From assembly GCA_944325885.1 (NCBI GenBank), contig CALVBT010000005.1:62001-126000 (forward strand): a DNA stretch of 64,000 nucleotides, given 5' to 3'. Positions 1-8,391 of the stretch are shown piece after piece. The translations under genes were made by a program, and so were the position numbers. The stretch comes from Candidatus Gastranaerophilales bacterium. Its GTDB lineage: Bacteria; Cyanobacteriota; Vampirovibrionia; Gastranaerophilales; Gastranaerophilaceae. Numbering within the stretch: the stretch's first letter is position 1; every line of letters starts with the position of its first letter. The notes under the pieces were generated by a model that was not told the origin of the DNA, did no database searches, and worked only from the letters and a program-made list of their open reading frames with translations.

Positions 1-2
1 TA

Positions 3-335
3 AAAACAGCCGTCAAAAACGGAGCAGCAAACCTCTATCACGCAGCTGTCCACAGTTTTCTTTATGACAAAGACAAAAAATCCTCTCTGACGGAATTGTT
101 CAAAGGGACATTTTTTGTGCTTCAGGCATTGTATTTTTATAAAACAAAAAATTACATCTGCACTAAAAAAGAACTCCTGCCTCTATTACAGAATCAGGAC
201 AAAGAAATTCTACAGCTTTGCATTGACAGAAAAAATTTCGCTCAACACAACGACGAAGAAATCGAAGCTGCATACAACAAATTAATCCTATGGGCTTCAG
301 AATTAATTACAGAAAAAGGGGAGAATAATAAATAA
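3..335 (+). CDS. C-terminal part of an unknown helical protein (5' end outside window)
   Basis: The reading frame is already open at base 3 and runs 110 codons to a TAA at 333-335, so the true start lies upstream of the window; the TTG at 96 is only an internal codon. The visible part is helix-rich, with AANLYHAAVHSFLYD followed by a run of aromatic residues and an acidic, charged tail. That layout is reminiscent of HEPN-type helical domains found behind nucleotidyltransferases, but no catalytic motif is visible, so the family is not assigned. It is followed by a convergent broken cupin. Confidence 0.6.
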   Translation, partial: KTAVKNGAANLYHAAVHSFLYDKDKKSSLTELFKGTFFVLQALYFYKTKNYICTKKELLPLLQNQDKEILQLCIDRKNFAQHNDEEIEAAYNKLILWASELITEKGENNK

Positions 336-352
336 TTCCCCCCACATTCTTT

Positions 353-628
353 TTACACCATTTTTGCGTCTGTCAGCGTAAACTGGGTCAGAGAATATTC
401 TTTTACCTGTATTACCATAAAAATCATATCTGTACTGCCTGCGTTTTCTACAGTTCTGATTCCGTCCGGCGCAACTCTTGCTGCGGAGCCTTCTTTCATC
501 TCCAATCTGCAATTGTCCACCTCCAAAACAGCTGTGCCTTTAAGTACAAGATAAATTTCTTCGTTCTGTGTATGGGCATGTTTAAAAGGAACTTTATACC
601 CGACAGGAGCGTAGTTTATAGAAAATTA
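353..628 (-). pseudogene. Cupin-domain protein remnant lacking its N-terminus
   Basis: On the minus strand 90 codons encode a recognisable single cupin domain: the metal-site stretch HAHTQNEEIYLVLKG, a middle GSAARVAPDGIRTVEN and a C-terminus ending DAKMV. The frame is closed by a TAA at 626-628 immediately upstream of the conserved core, and further in-frame stops lie just beyond it. No ATG, GTG or TTG occurs between that stop and the metal-binding motif, so an intact cupin cannot be made. In family members about 25-30 further residues normally precede this point. The lost end abuts the end of the GT8 gene, suggesting decay or a rearrangement at the junction. Confidence 0.7.
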
Positions 629-666
629 TGGTTCGACATCTAACTATTGTCAAGACCATTGAACAA

Positions 667-1569
667 TTATTTTTCGCTCCGGTGTGAAAAACCTCTGACA
701 ATACCGTTTTTCAAAGCTTTAAAAAACCTCGGTCTTAGCCAGAAAAAAGGAACTCGTTTTAAATACCTGAGATAACTGTACACATTTGACACAAACTGCC
801 AGAGAGCCGACGGGCTGCCCCATCCGGTTTTTGACATATAATAAAAGAACTTTTTCTTAAACGGCATAAACGAACCGAACAGCCAAGGCTTTGACCCGCC
901 TATAAAATGTACTATGCCATAATTCATTTCGTAAGTAGAAAAAGAATAAAAATTCAACGTCTGCACATTCCACATATCAGGAAGCTGCAAAATCTTGCCT
1001 TTAAACACATCATTTATTATTTCCTGATCGCCGCAGGAAATTTTTTCCTTATTTTGTTCAATATAGTCAAAAATCAATTTTTCGGCGTTTTCTTCTCTCC
1101 ATTTTTTCAAATTTATCAAAAGCACTCCGGAATTTATAATCCCGTCACTACGTCCGAGATGGTCAACAACCCCCGCACAGAAATTGTCCTCAAAATCAGT
1201 GAAATACAATTCGCTCAAACTTTTTTCGACAATAATATCGCTATCCAGATACAAAACTCTATCCTCTACATCGAGCAGACTGGCAGCCCGCAGTCTGAAA
1301 TAAGAAGGCAATGTAATATGAGAAAGCGTTCTTACCTCTTTACAAACCTCAAAAAAGTCTTCTGTCGGCGTGATGATTTTTATTTCACAATTTTTAAGAT
1401 TTTTCAAAGCCAAAAAATTAGCAATATTCTCTTCAGACAAATGGTAAGCAAGAATATGAAAAACAAACGACTCATCTTCTTTGGAATTTAATAAAACCGA
1501 TGCAATAACAACACCTGCATATTTTGCATAATTGTCATCACACGCCAGACAAATATTAAGAATTGACAA
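667..1569 (-). CDS. Family 8 glycosyltransferase
   Basis: A 300-residue GT-A fold enzyme of the GT8 (lipopolysaccharide galactosyl/glucosyltransferase) family. It opens with the nucleotide-binding strand NICLACDDNYAKYAGVVIAS, and the DxD metal-binding motif is in RVLYLDSDIIV near residue 108. Further family signatures are NSGVLLINLKKWREEN and GDQEIINDVF. It should transfer a hexose from a UDP-sugar onto a cell-surface glycan in the cytoplasm; the acceptor cannot be told. It is transcribed away from the XRE regulator gene, and the 62-bp gap holds two palindromes that may control both genes. Confidence 0.88.
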   Translation of the reverse strand: MSILNICLACDDNYAKYAGVVIASVLLNSKEDESFVFHILAYHLSEENIANFLALKNLKNCEIKIITPTEDFFEVCKEVRTLSHITLPSYFRLRAASLLDVEDRVLYLDSDIIVEKSLSELYFTDFEDNFCAGVVDHLGRSDGIINSGVLLINLKKWREENAEKLIFDYIEQNKEKISCGDQEIINDVFKGKILQLPDMWNVQTLNFYSFSTYEMNYGIVHFIGGSKPWLFGSFMPFKKKFFYYMSKTGWGSPSALWQFVSNVYSYLRYLKRVPFFWLRPRFFKALKNGIVRGFSHRSEK

Positions 1570-1583
1570 TTTTTACTCCTTTT

Positions 1584-1637
1584 TTGCATGCACGCAAATT
1601 TTTTATTCAAAATAGCACTAAAATTGCATACATGCAA
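1584..1637. promoter_or_regulatory. Two 14-bp palindromic sites between GT8 and XRE genes
   Basis: TTGCATGCACGCAA (1584-1597) and TTGCATACATGCAA (1624-1637) share the form TTGCRT-N2-ATGCAA or its close variant, with TTGC...GCAA arms. Their centres are 40 bp apart, close to four helical turns. They occupy the whole divergent intergenic region, and the right copy covers the start codon of the XRE gene. This is the usual arrangement for an autoregulatory operator of a small XRE repressor; binding by the neighbouring protein is inference. Confidence 0.55.
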
Positions 1638-1847
1638 CATGAAGAATTAATAAAACTCGGACAGCATATCAAAAAGCTAAGAAAAGAAAAAAAACTCACT
1701 CTGAGCGCACTCTGCTACCGCAACGGGCTGGAACCGTCTACAGTAAGCCGAATCGAAGCAGGTATTGTCGAAGCAAAATACCTTACTTTGCTAAAACTGG
1801 CAAAAGCATTTAATATCAAAATATCCGAACTTTTAGATTTTCAATAA
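1632..1847 (+). CDS. Small XRE-family DNA-binding regulator
   Basis: A 71-residue protein that is almost entirely a helix-turn-helix of the XRE/Cro type (HTH_3): IKKLRKEKKLTLSALCYRNGLEPSTVSRIEAG with the recognition helix at PSTVSRIE, then LTLLKLAKAFNIKISELLDF. I chose the ATG at 1632 because upstream codons do not look coding and the domain starts directly after it. No Shine-Dalgarno sequence is visible in front, and the start overlaps a palindrome, so the message may be leaderless. It probably represses itself and perhaps the divergent GT8 gene. Confidence 0.82.
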   Translation: MQHEELIKLGQHIKKLRKEKKLTLSALCYRNGLEPSTVSRIEAGIVEAKYLTLLKLAKAFNIKISELLDFQ

Positions 1848-1879
1848 TTTTATAATTTGTTATAAACAGTTGATTAGCC

Positions 1880-2239
1880 TTATTTATTTTGCAATTTTTG
1901 TTTTAATCTGCAATATTCCTTATAATCAGTACCCCACTGCATCATTGCTTCGAGTACCGGAGCCAGTGAATAACCCACATCCGTCAAAGAATATTCCACT
2001 CTCGGCGGAATTTCGGCAAAAGCTTTTCTTATGACAATTTCGTCTTCTTCCAGCTCTCTCAATGCAGATGTCAGGGATTTTTGCGATGCGCCTGTCATCT
2101 TTTTCAATTCGCCAAAACGCTTTTTCCCCTCTAACAAATCTCTGATTACAAACACTTTCCACTTGTTTGAAAGCAGTTTTAAAACCTCATTTATAGCCTC
2201 GGGCGAGTGTGCTGCAGCCTTTTTCATATTTTTATTCAC
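1880..2239 (-). CDS. HxlR-family winged-helix transcriptional regulator
   Basis: 119 residues with the typical HxlR/MarR-like wHTH: LSNKWKVFVIRDLLEGKKRFGELKK, then GASQKSLTSALRELEEDEIVIRKAF, and the wing PPRVEYSLTDVGYSL. HxlR proteins usually open with a conserved Cys before the first helix (CPxE); here the corresponding stretch is HSPEAINEVLKLLSNKW without the Cys, so thiol sensing is unlikely. It stands alone between the XRE gene and a membrane glycosyltransferase gene, both separately oriented, so its target is not obvious. Confidence 0.88.
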   Translation of the reverse strand: MNKNMKKAAAHSPEAINEVLKLLSNKWKVFVIRDLLEGKKRFGELKKMTGASQKSLTSALRELEEDEIVIRKAFAEIPPRVEYSLTDVGYSLAPVLEAMMQWGTDYKEYCRLKQKLQNK

Positions 2240-2280
2240 CTATAGTATCAAACTGAAACCAAGACATATAATAACACACT

Positions 2281-4074
2281 TTATTTCTTTCTGTACAAAG
2301 TCATAGTAACAAGACCCTTTACAATAAATTCCGGTGTATATTCCTGTTTTATAAAACTGCACACACTGCCGGCATAATCACAAAAACCGCCCTGCGCATA
2401 TACTCTGTACAACATATCTGCCAAAAGAACATAATCCGGCGGATTTTTCTTAATATCGTTCAGAATCCTTTCCTGCCCGAAAATATCCACATTAACAGGG
2501 ATAAGATAGTAGTATCTGTTGTCAGAATCTCTCTGCGCCAAAAAGTTTATGATTGAACCTTCCGGCACAACCAGAATCTTTGCATTTTTCGGAGTTTTTT
2601 CTCTTATATATTTGATAAGTTCATTTTGTGCAGGATAAAAATCTCTTATTAATATAAATCCCTGAGGGTTCACAACAGCATAATTGTCAGTAGTAACAAC
2701 TCTGTGAATGTTATAGAAAAAGCACGATGCCATTGCCATTATACAAAAATACATAACAGCAGAACACCACGCCTTTTTAATATTTTCAGGCATTTTTAAC
2801 GGAACATAAACCACTAAAAATATAACAAACGGCATAAACATTGCTGTCAGAGTAAAAGTGCCGTAGCAGGTAATTATTACGCTAAAAAGCCCCTTCAAAG
2901 ACACGCACAGCGCAGCTGTAAGCAAAAACAAAAACATTTTGTCCTGCTGAGGGATTTGTTCAATTTTTACTTTTTGTTTAAAAATACGCCACAAAATATA
3001 AACAACGGCAACGGCAAAAATCAAAAGACATGCCATGCCCATCCAGCAGAATATGCTTTCGTAATAATCTTTTACCACCTTAAAGTTGTCAACTACAACA
3101 TAAACAGAAAAACATACCGACAAAAATTTTATTACGGTCTTGACCCATTTTTGTACAACATATTTTTCACCCGCATAATTAATTGCAAACAAAACAACAA
3201 ACGGAAGCCACAGCATTTTTATTGCTTTTAAAACCATGCCGGCAATTGTTGCAACCACCTGAGGGTTAAAATATAGACCGTATTGATAATAAAAGAAATT
3301 CGTTGCAGGAGCGTTCACCAGTTTTTTTATCAGGACAAAAGCCTCTATAAAATCATTAAAACTTGCGCCCTGTAATAACAAAATACCAAACGAAACAACA
3401 GGAACGGCAAAAAATGCACCTATTGCATACAAATATTTTTTCCAATCTTTTTTAAGCCAGAAAGGCAAAAGCAAAAACAACAGACAAAAATAAGGCAAAT
3501 CCTCAATTTTATTTGCAAAAGAAAAACCTGCAAACAAAAATGCCAGAACCAAATCTTTTGTCTTTTTTTCTTTTATATAAACCAAGGCAAAAAACAATGA
3601 CAGCAAAAATCCCGACAGGGCATACAGCGCATTGTAAGAATATGAAAAAATAAAATTAAAAAAGTTTTTTGCATACGCACACACAAACACAACAAGCCCG
3701 CATACTGCAATGGCTACACGTTTTCTGGCGAACAGTCTTGTTGTATAAAACACCGTAAACAGTATGACAAGAGAATTTATAAACCCTGCAAAATAAAGCG
3801 TATTAAGATTTACGCCGAAAATATAATATAGCAGAGCATTTATCTGATATCCCACAGGGCCGTAAACATTAAAAATATCCTTGTACAGCACCTGACCTTT
3901 CATCACCTGCCACGGCAAATACGCCTCTCTGCTGACATCTACTAGATATACATCCTGTTTTCCGTAAAAAAGAAAAAACAAAACTGCTGATACGGCAAAT
4001 ATCAACAACAATTCCCCTATATTATATTTTTTTGCAAATTTTATAAACTTTTCCATACAAATTGTGTTCTCCAT
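2281..4074 (-). CDS. Polytopic GT-C type glycosyltransferase (GT39/PMT-like)
   Basis: 597 residues with about a dozen hydrophobic segments and a soluble C-terminal region of roughly 120 residues. The first extracytoplasmic loop holds an acidic site, VYLVDVSREAYLPWQ followed by DIFNVYGPVGYQ, which is the usual arrangement in lipid-linked-sugar glycosyltransferases of the PMT/ArnT class. The C-terminal part (IREKTPKNAKILVVPEGS) matches the periplasmic tail of such proteins. Start could be residue 1 or the Met at residue 7. It is divergent from the GT2/DUF2142 pair across a 39-bp gap, consistent with a shared surface-glycan role. Confidence 0.75.
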   Translation of the reverse strand: MENTICMEKFIKFAKKYNIGELLLIFAVSAVLFFLFYGKQDVYLVDVSREAYLPWQVMKGQVLYKDIFNVYGPVGYQINALLYYIFGVNLNTLYFAGFINSLVILFTVFYTTRLFARKRVAIAVCGLVVFVCAYAKNFFNFIFSYSYNALYALSGFLLSLFFALVYIKEKKTKDLVLAFLFAGFSFANKIEDLPYFCLLFLLLPFWLKKDWKKYLYAIGAFFAVPVVSFGILLLQGASFNDFIEAFVLIKKLVNAPATNFFYYQYGLYFNPQVVATIAGMVLKAIKMLWLPFVVLFAINYAGEKYVVQKWVKTVIKFLSVCFSVYVVVDNFKVVKDYYESIFCWMGMACLLIFAVAVVYILWRIFKQKVKIEQIPQQDKMFLFLLTAALCVSLKGLFSVIITCYGTFTLTAMFMPFVIFLVVYVPLKMPENIKKAWCSAVMYFCIMAMASCFFYNIHRVVTTDNYAVVNPQGFILIRDFYPAQNELIKYIREKTPKNAKILVVPEGSIINFLAQRDSDNRYYYLIPVNVDIFGQERILNDIKKNPPDYVLLADMLYRVYAQGGFCDYAGSVCSFIKQEYTPEFIVKGLVTMTLYRKK

Positions 4075-4113
4075 CTATTTTGATTATACTATATAAAATA
4101 TAGGGGATTAAGA

Positions 4114-4902
4114 ATGATAAATAATAAAAAAATTGTAGTAATAATGCCTGCATACAATGCAGAAAAAACACTCGAACAAACATATAACGAGCTTTATAAA
4201 GACATAGTGGACGAGATTATTCTCGTAGACGACAATTCGTCCGACCAAACAAAAGAAGTTGCAAAAAGACTGGGCATAACAACCCTTGTTCACGATAAAA
4301 ACAAAGGCTACGGCGGAAACCAAAAAACCTGCTACACAGCCGCACTAAAAACAAATGCCGACATTGTTATCATGGTGCATCCTGATTATCAATACACACC
4401 AAAACTCGTACCGGCAATGGCAACAATGCTTGCATTTGATGAATACGATGCCTGCATTGCCTCAAGATTTATAGGCAAAGGCGCACTGGAAGGCGGTATG
4501 CCTCTATACAAATTTGTTGCAAACAAATTCCTGACCTTCTTCCAGAATCTGGTAATGGGAGAACGTCTTACCGAATACCACACAGGGTTTAGAGCTTTTA
4601 CAAAAGAAGTTCTGGAAAAATGTCCGCTCAAAGACTGCGATGACGACTTTGTATTCGACAACGAAATGCTTGCATTGATTTTCTACAAAGGTTTTGCAAT
4701 AGGTCAGATAAGCTGCCCGACAAAATACTTTCCTGACGCTTCATCCATAAACTTTATGAGAAGCTGCAAATACGGACTCGGTGTTTTAAAAACAAGCATC
4801 CTGTTCGCTCTTGCAAAATCAGGTATTTACAAATCCAAAATCTTTAGAAATGATGCAAAAATTCTCGATAAAAATGAAGAACTGCCTTATTTTCAGGGAT
4901 AA
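4114..4902 (+). CDS. Family 2 glycosyltransferase, dolichol-phosphate-mannose-synthase-like
   Basis: 262 residues with a GT2 GT-A domain: IVVIMPAYNAEKTLEQTYNE at the N-terminus, IILVDDNSSDQT for nucleotide binding, and IVIMVHPDYQYTPKLVPAM carrying the metal-binding acidic residue. Then GFRAFTKEVLEKC and FDNEMLALIFYKG, typical of polyprenyl-phosphate hexose synthases. There is no membrane segment. It likely loads a sugar on polyprenyl phosphate for use by the neighbouring GT-C proteins. The stop is 3 nt from the next gene, so the two are co-transcribed. Confidence 0.87.
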   Translation: MINNKKIVVIMPAYNAEKTLEQTYNELYKDIVDEIILVDDNSSDQTKEVAKRLGITTLVHDKNKGYGGNQKTCYTAALKTNADIVIMVHPDYQYTPKLVPAMATMLAFDEYDACIASRFIGKGALEGGMPLYKFVANKFLTFFQNLVMGERLTEYHTGFRAFTKEVLEKCPLKDCDDDFVFDNEMLALIFYKGFAIGQISCPTKYFPDASSINFMRSCKYGLGVLKTSILFALAKSGIYKSKIFRNDAKILDKNEELPYFQG

Positions 4903-4905
4903 TTT

Positions 4906-6336
4906 ATGAACTTATTAAAAACAATATTAAAACCTGAAAATATTTTTGTTATTTTAGCCGTTTTTTGGGGGATAATCCTGACATTCGTAAATCCGCCTTT
5001 TCAGAGTTTTGATGAGCCGGAACACTTTTATAAAATTTATGCATTTACAGAAGGCACTCTAAACTTTAAAAAAATAACATCAATAACAGACGGAACACTG
5101 ATTTTTGACGAACCAAAAACTCTGCCGGCTCAAATCATTCCGGTAAACATTGTGAGAATAATAGTTGAAGCAAAAAAATTAAACCCGTATTTTGATGAAA
5201 ACAAAAAAATCTATCCCGCACAAAAAATTTCGCCTCAGACTATTCTTGCCCAATCAAAATACCCTCTGGATAAAAATTTTAAAACAATTGTTGTTCACAT
5301 GATACCTTCATACACAATTGTATCTTATACCCCCCATACAATAACTCTGGCTATACTCAAAGCCCTCAACACACCTCCAGTTTATATGATGTTTATCTTA
5401 AGATTGTGTTCACTGTTTTTGTACACGGCATTGATTTATGCAGCAATAAAACTGACACCTGTAAAAAAATACACTTTTGCTCTTATCTGTATTGCCCCGC
5501 TGCCAATTTATCTCGGAGCAACAATAAATACAGACCACCTTGTAATCGGACTTTGTTTTTTGCTCATTGCCTATACACTAAGACTGATTTATAAAACCGA
5601 AAAAATTGACACAAAAAAACTTCTGCTGTTTTTTCTTTTGATATTTTTAATTTGTGTCTGTAAATTCACATACCTGCCAATGATTCTGCTATTTTTGACA
5701 ATACCTGAAGAAAAATTTTTATCAGCAGGTTTAAAAATAAAATCCTTTATTAAAATGCTGATTGTATGCTCAGGCTGGATAACAGGATTTATCTTGTACA
5801 ACATAAATATATTTAAAGGCACATTCACCTATTACAACAAAAATGCACTAAATGCGATTATCTCCATATTTCAGCATCCTATAGATTACATTATACGCAT
5901 AATAAAAACTTTAATTTTCTACTTTAACGAATACACAACCAGAATGCTCTCTGACTTTGGTTGTTCTGACACGAATGTATCCGGATTATTAATCACCGCA
6001 TATTTTATTCTGCTTATTTTTACTGCAATATATTATGACAAACAAGAAAAACCGTTCTCTCAAAAACAAAAATACATTTTTTCTTTCATATTTATTGCCG
6101 TACTAATATTGACACTGAGTGCAAACTACATCATTTTTGCTTACAGTCCGAGAGGATTGATAGAAGGATTTAAAGGCAGATATTTGCTGCCGGTTTTGCC
6201 GTTGTTTTTATTTTTATTTGACAACAGCAAATTTAAACAATGCAAAACAAATCTGTTTGTCGTCAGTATCGTATACTCGCTGATATTTATGCTGTGTTTT
6301 ATTTTTACGTTAATAAACAGATATTATTTCATATAA
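4906..6336 (+). CDS. DUF2142 family polytopic membrane protein
   Basis: 476 residues, many hydrophobic helices. The N-terminal motif NPPFQSFDEPEHFYKIYAF is the hallmark of DUF2142 proteins, which resemble GT-C glycosyltransferases and commonly sit in polysaccharide gene groups. Later features include LPIYLGATINTDHLVIGLCF and the C-terminal GFKGRYLLPVLPLFLF. It follows the GT2 gene by 3 nt; the natural reading is that it uses the polyprenyl-linked sugar made by its neighbour to decorate a surface polymer. The exact reaction is not known. Confidence 0.82.
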   Translation: MNLLKTILKPENIFVILAVFWGIILTFVNPPFQSFDEPEHFYKIYAFTEGTLNFKKITSITDGTLIFDEPKTLPAQIIPVNIVRIIVEAKKLNPYFDENKKIYPAQKISPQTILAQSKYPLDKNFKTIVVHMIPSYTIVSYTPHTITLAILKALNTPPVYMMFILRLCSLFLYTALIYAAIKLTPVKKYTFALICIAPLPIYLGATINTDHLVIGLCFLLIAYTLRLIYKTEKIDTKKLLLFFLLIFLICVCKFTYLPMILLFLTIPEEKFLSAGLKIKSFIKMLIVCSGWITGFILYNINIFKGTFTYYNKNALNAIISIFQHPIDYIIRIIKTLIFYFNEYTTRMLSDFGCSDTNVSGLLITAYFILLIFTAIYYDKQEKPFSQKQKYIFSFIFIAVLILTLSANYIIFAYSPRGLIEGFKGRYLLPVLPLFLFLFDNSKFKQCKTNLFVVSIVYSLIFMLCFIFTLINRYYFI

Positions 6337-6363
6337 CAAAGAGAACAAAACCAGCATTTATGC

Positions 6364-6396
6364 CCTTTATTTTTAATAAATAAAGGAAAATTTTTT
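6364..6396 (+). terminator. Rho-independent terminator after the DUF2142 gene
   Basis: A perfect 9-bp stem CCTTTATTT (6364-6372) / AAATAAAGG (6378-6386) with a 5-nt loop, then AAAA and a run of six T. It lies 28 nt past the stop codon and just before the lexA promoter. Confidence 0.6.
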
Positions 6397-6401
6397 GCCT
6401 G

Positions 6402-6430
6402 TTGACATTTTATAGACAAATGTCTATAAT
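6402..6430 (+). promoter_or_regulatory. Sigma-70 promoter with embedded palindromic operator for the lexA-like gene
   Basis: A textbook promoter: TTGACA (6402-6407), 17-bp spacer, TATAAT (6425-6430). The spacer and -10 are overlain by TATAGACAAATGTCTATA (6411-6428), an inverted repeat with perfect 8-bp arms and a 2-nt centre. The ATG of the repressor gene begins 6 nt after the -10 box, about where transcription should start, so the mRNA looks leaderless. Autorepression through this palindrome is inferred; it differs from the GAAC/GTTC and the cyanobacterial LexA boxes I know. Confidence 0.75.
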
Positions 6431-6436
6431 AATAAT

Positions 6437-7024
6437 ATGTTAAATCAAAATATGAGCGAAAAACAAAAAAACTTTTTTGAAAACCTCAAAAAAGCATACG
6501 GAAAAGAACCTCTTCCGAGTTTTGAAAAAATTGCACAGTCCTTTGGCTTTAAGCACAAAAATTCTGTATGGCAGTATTTCAAAAAACTAAAAGAACTGGA
6601 TTTGGTAAAAGAAAAAAACGGCAAATTCTTTATAAATCCGGACTGCTTCGGAGCTATTCTTTTTACATCTTCTGTCAGAGCCGGCTTTGCTACGGTAGCG
6701 GAAGACAGCATAGAAAAAAGGGTTTCTCTTGATTCTGACTTTGATTTGGACAACCCTTCCGTTTTCATGTTCACTGTTTCCGGCGATTCCATGGTCAATG
6801 CAGGAATTTTTGACGGAGATAAAGTCATAGTGAAAAAAACACCGTACGCAAAAAACGGAGATATTGTTCTGGCTTACATCGATAACGGTTACACGCTCAA
6901 AACCTACCGGCAAAAAGACGGAAAAATATGGCTCCAGCCGGAGAATCCGCAATATCCGATAATTGAGCCGAAAGAATCCCTCACAATTTTTGGAGTGGCG
7001 ACAGGGATTGCAAGACAGTTATAA
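6437..7024 (+). CDS. lexA: LexA/UmuD-type self-cleaving repressor (S24 peptidase)
   Basis: 195 residues: an N-terminal winged-helix region (residues about 8-66, SVWQYFKKLKELDLVKEKNG as wing) joined to an S24 peptidase domain. The autocleavage bond is Ala82-Gly83 in SSVRAGFATV; the catalytic pair is Ser118 in VSGDSMVNAGI and Lys155 in NGYTLKTY. DNA damage with RecA filaments should trigger cleavage and derepression. The gene precedes umuC, so this is either the global LexA or a dedicated UmuD-like repressor of the pair. The ATG at 6437 was chosen because it coincides with the predicted transcript start; Met6 is the alternative. Confidence 0.87.
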   Translation: MLNQNMSEKQKNFFENLKKAYGKEPLPSFEKIAQSFGFKHKNSVWQYFKKLKELDLVKEKNGKFFINPDCFGAILFTSSVRAGFATVAEDSIEKRVSLDSDFDLDNPSVFMFTVSGDSMVNAGIFDGDKVIVKKTPYAKNGDIVLAYIDNGYTLKTYRQKDGKIWLQPENPQYPIIEPKESLTIFGVATGIARQL

Positions 7025-7056
7025 AAACTCTAGATATCCTTCCTAATACAATCAAC

Positions 7057-7117
7057 AGCGGGGGTCTCATGTTAACTTGCAGATCACAAATTAGATAAGG
7101 GATAATAACCCCCCGCT
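7057..7117 (+). other. Long-range inverted repeat in the lexA-umuC gap
   Basis: AGCGGGGG (7057-7064) can pair with CCCCCGCT (7110-7117), enclosing 45 nt. The GC-rich arms stand out from the AT-rich surroundings. The element lies between the lexA-like stop and the umuC start in the same transcript and leaves the umuC ribosome-binding region free. A role as attenuator, processing site or small structured RNA is conceivable but not shown. Confidence 0.4.
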
Positions 7118-7160
7118 ATATTTCTTTATCTCCCCCAATAGTTTAATAAGGTTATATAAA

Positions 7161-8372
7161 ATGGCAGAAATAGCACTTGTAGATTGCAACAACTTTTTTG
7201 TTTCCTGTGAACAACTTATGAATCCCGCACTCAGAAACAGAGCGGTCTGCGTTTTGAGCAACAATGACGGATGTATAATTGCACGCTCAAAAGAAGCAAA
7301 ACAAATGGGAATCCCCATGGGCTACCCGCTTTTTAAAGCAAAAAAAGAATTCAAAAACGTAATCTATATTTCCAGGAACTTTGGCCTGTATCACGATATT
7401 TCAAAAAGAATTATCCTCAAACTAATGAGCTATACTCCGGAAGTTGAACAATACTCAATAGACGAAGCTTTCTTGGATTTGACAGGGCTAAAAAAACTTT
7501 ACCGCTGTTCTTACGAAGAAATAATTGCAAAAATAAAAACAGAAATAGAAGCAGAAATCGGAGTGCCTGTTTCAATAGGGCTTGCGCCAACAAAAACACT
7601 GGCAAAACTTGCCTGTGAAAAAGCAAAAAAAGACAAAAACCTAAACGGACTCTGCCGCATCTACAGACACGACATTGACGAAATACTAAAACGCACACAG
7701 ATAGAAGATATCTGGGGAATAGGAAAAAACTCTGCAGCACTGTTTCACAAATACGGGATTTATAAATGCAGCGAAATTGTAAAACAAAACGACTTCTGGC
7801 TGAAAAAAATCTGGGGTAAAAGAGGGCTGGAACTCAAAATGGAACTGGCAGGAGAAAGTGCAAACCCCGTCCAGAGCAAAATAGAACTGCCAAAATCCAT
7901 TCAAAAAACCAGTGCTTTTTCTCATTTTACGCAGGACAAAGACTATATAAAAGGCTCATTGCACTACCATTCGCATCAGGTATGCTCAAAATTGCGCAAA
8001 CTCGGACTGCAAACGGAAATTATATTTGTTATGTTAAGGACAAAGGATTTTAGAGTATATACAGAAAAAATTGTACTGCCTGAACCGACAGACAGTGAAT
8101 TTCTTGTAAACCAGTATGCGGACAAGCTATTGGACAAACTTTATGACAAAAATATAATCTACCGTTCCTCAGGGATTTATGCGGACAAACTTTCGGAAAA
8201 AGCTTCTTCCCAGCTCTTTTTGTTCGAGGATGAAAAAACAAAAAAAGCTAAAAAAATTGCACAGGTCTGGGATAACATAGAAAAAAAATACGGCAGAAAC
8301 TCTTTCCAAATAGGGATAACAAAAGACCCGCAGGAGGAAAGCAAATTGCACGGACAAAATTTCTTTTCATAA
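7161..8372 (+). CDS. umuC: Error-prone DNA polymerase V catalytic subunit (UmuC, Y family)
   Basis: 403 residues. Palm-domain catalytic acids are visible: Asp8 in LVDCNNFFVSCEQ and Asp101-Glu102 in YSIDEAFLDL; the fingers carry NNDGCIIARSKEAKQMGIPMG and the thumb ALAPTKTLAKLACEKAK-like GLAPTKTLAKLACEKAK. The DUF4113-type C-terminus (KIAQVWDNIEKKYGR) distinguishes UmuC from DinB. It performs translesion synthesis past damaged bases. It lies 136 bp after a LexA/UmuD-like gene under the same palindrome-bearing promoter, so SOS-type induction is expected. Confidence 0.93.
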   Translation: MAEIALVDCNNFFVSCEQLMNPALRNRAVCVLSNNDGCIIARSKEAKQMGIPMGYPLFKAKKEFKNVIYISRNFGLYHDISKRIILKLMSYTPEVEQYSIDEAFLDLTGLKKLYRCSYEEIIAKIKTEIEAEIGVPVSIGLAPTKTLAKLACEKAKKDKNLNGLCRIYRHDIDEILKRTQIEDIWGIGKNSAALFHKYGIYKCSEIVKQNDFWLKKIWGKRGLELKMELAGESANPVQSKIELPKSIQKTSAFSHFTQDKDYIKGSLHYHSHQVCSKLRKLGLQTEIIFVMLRTKDFRVYTEKIVLPEPTDSEFLVNQYADKLLDKLYDKNIIYRSSGIYADKLSEKASSQLFLFEDEKTKKAKKIAQVWDNIEKKYGRNSFQIGITKDPQEESKLHGQNFFS

Positions 8373-8391
8373 AATCAATAAAAAAGGAAAA

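Noticed and set aside
907-1491. 194-codon frame on the plus strand
   Set aside because: It lies wholly inside the well-supported GT8 gene on the other strand and has no domain or credible composition.
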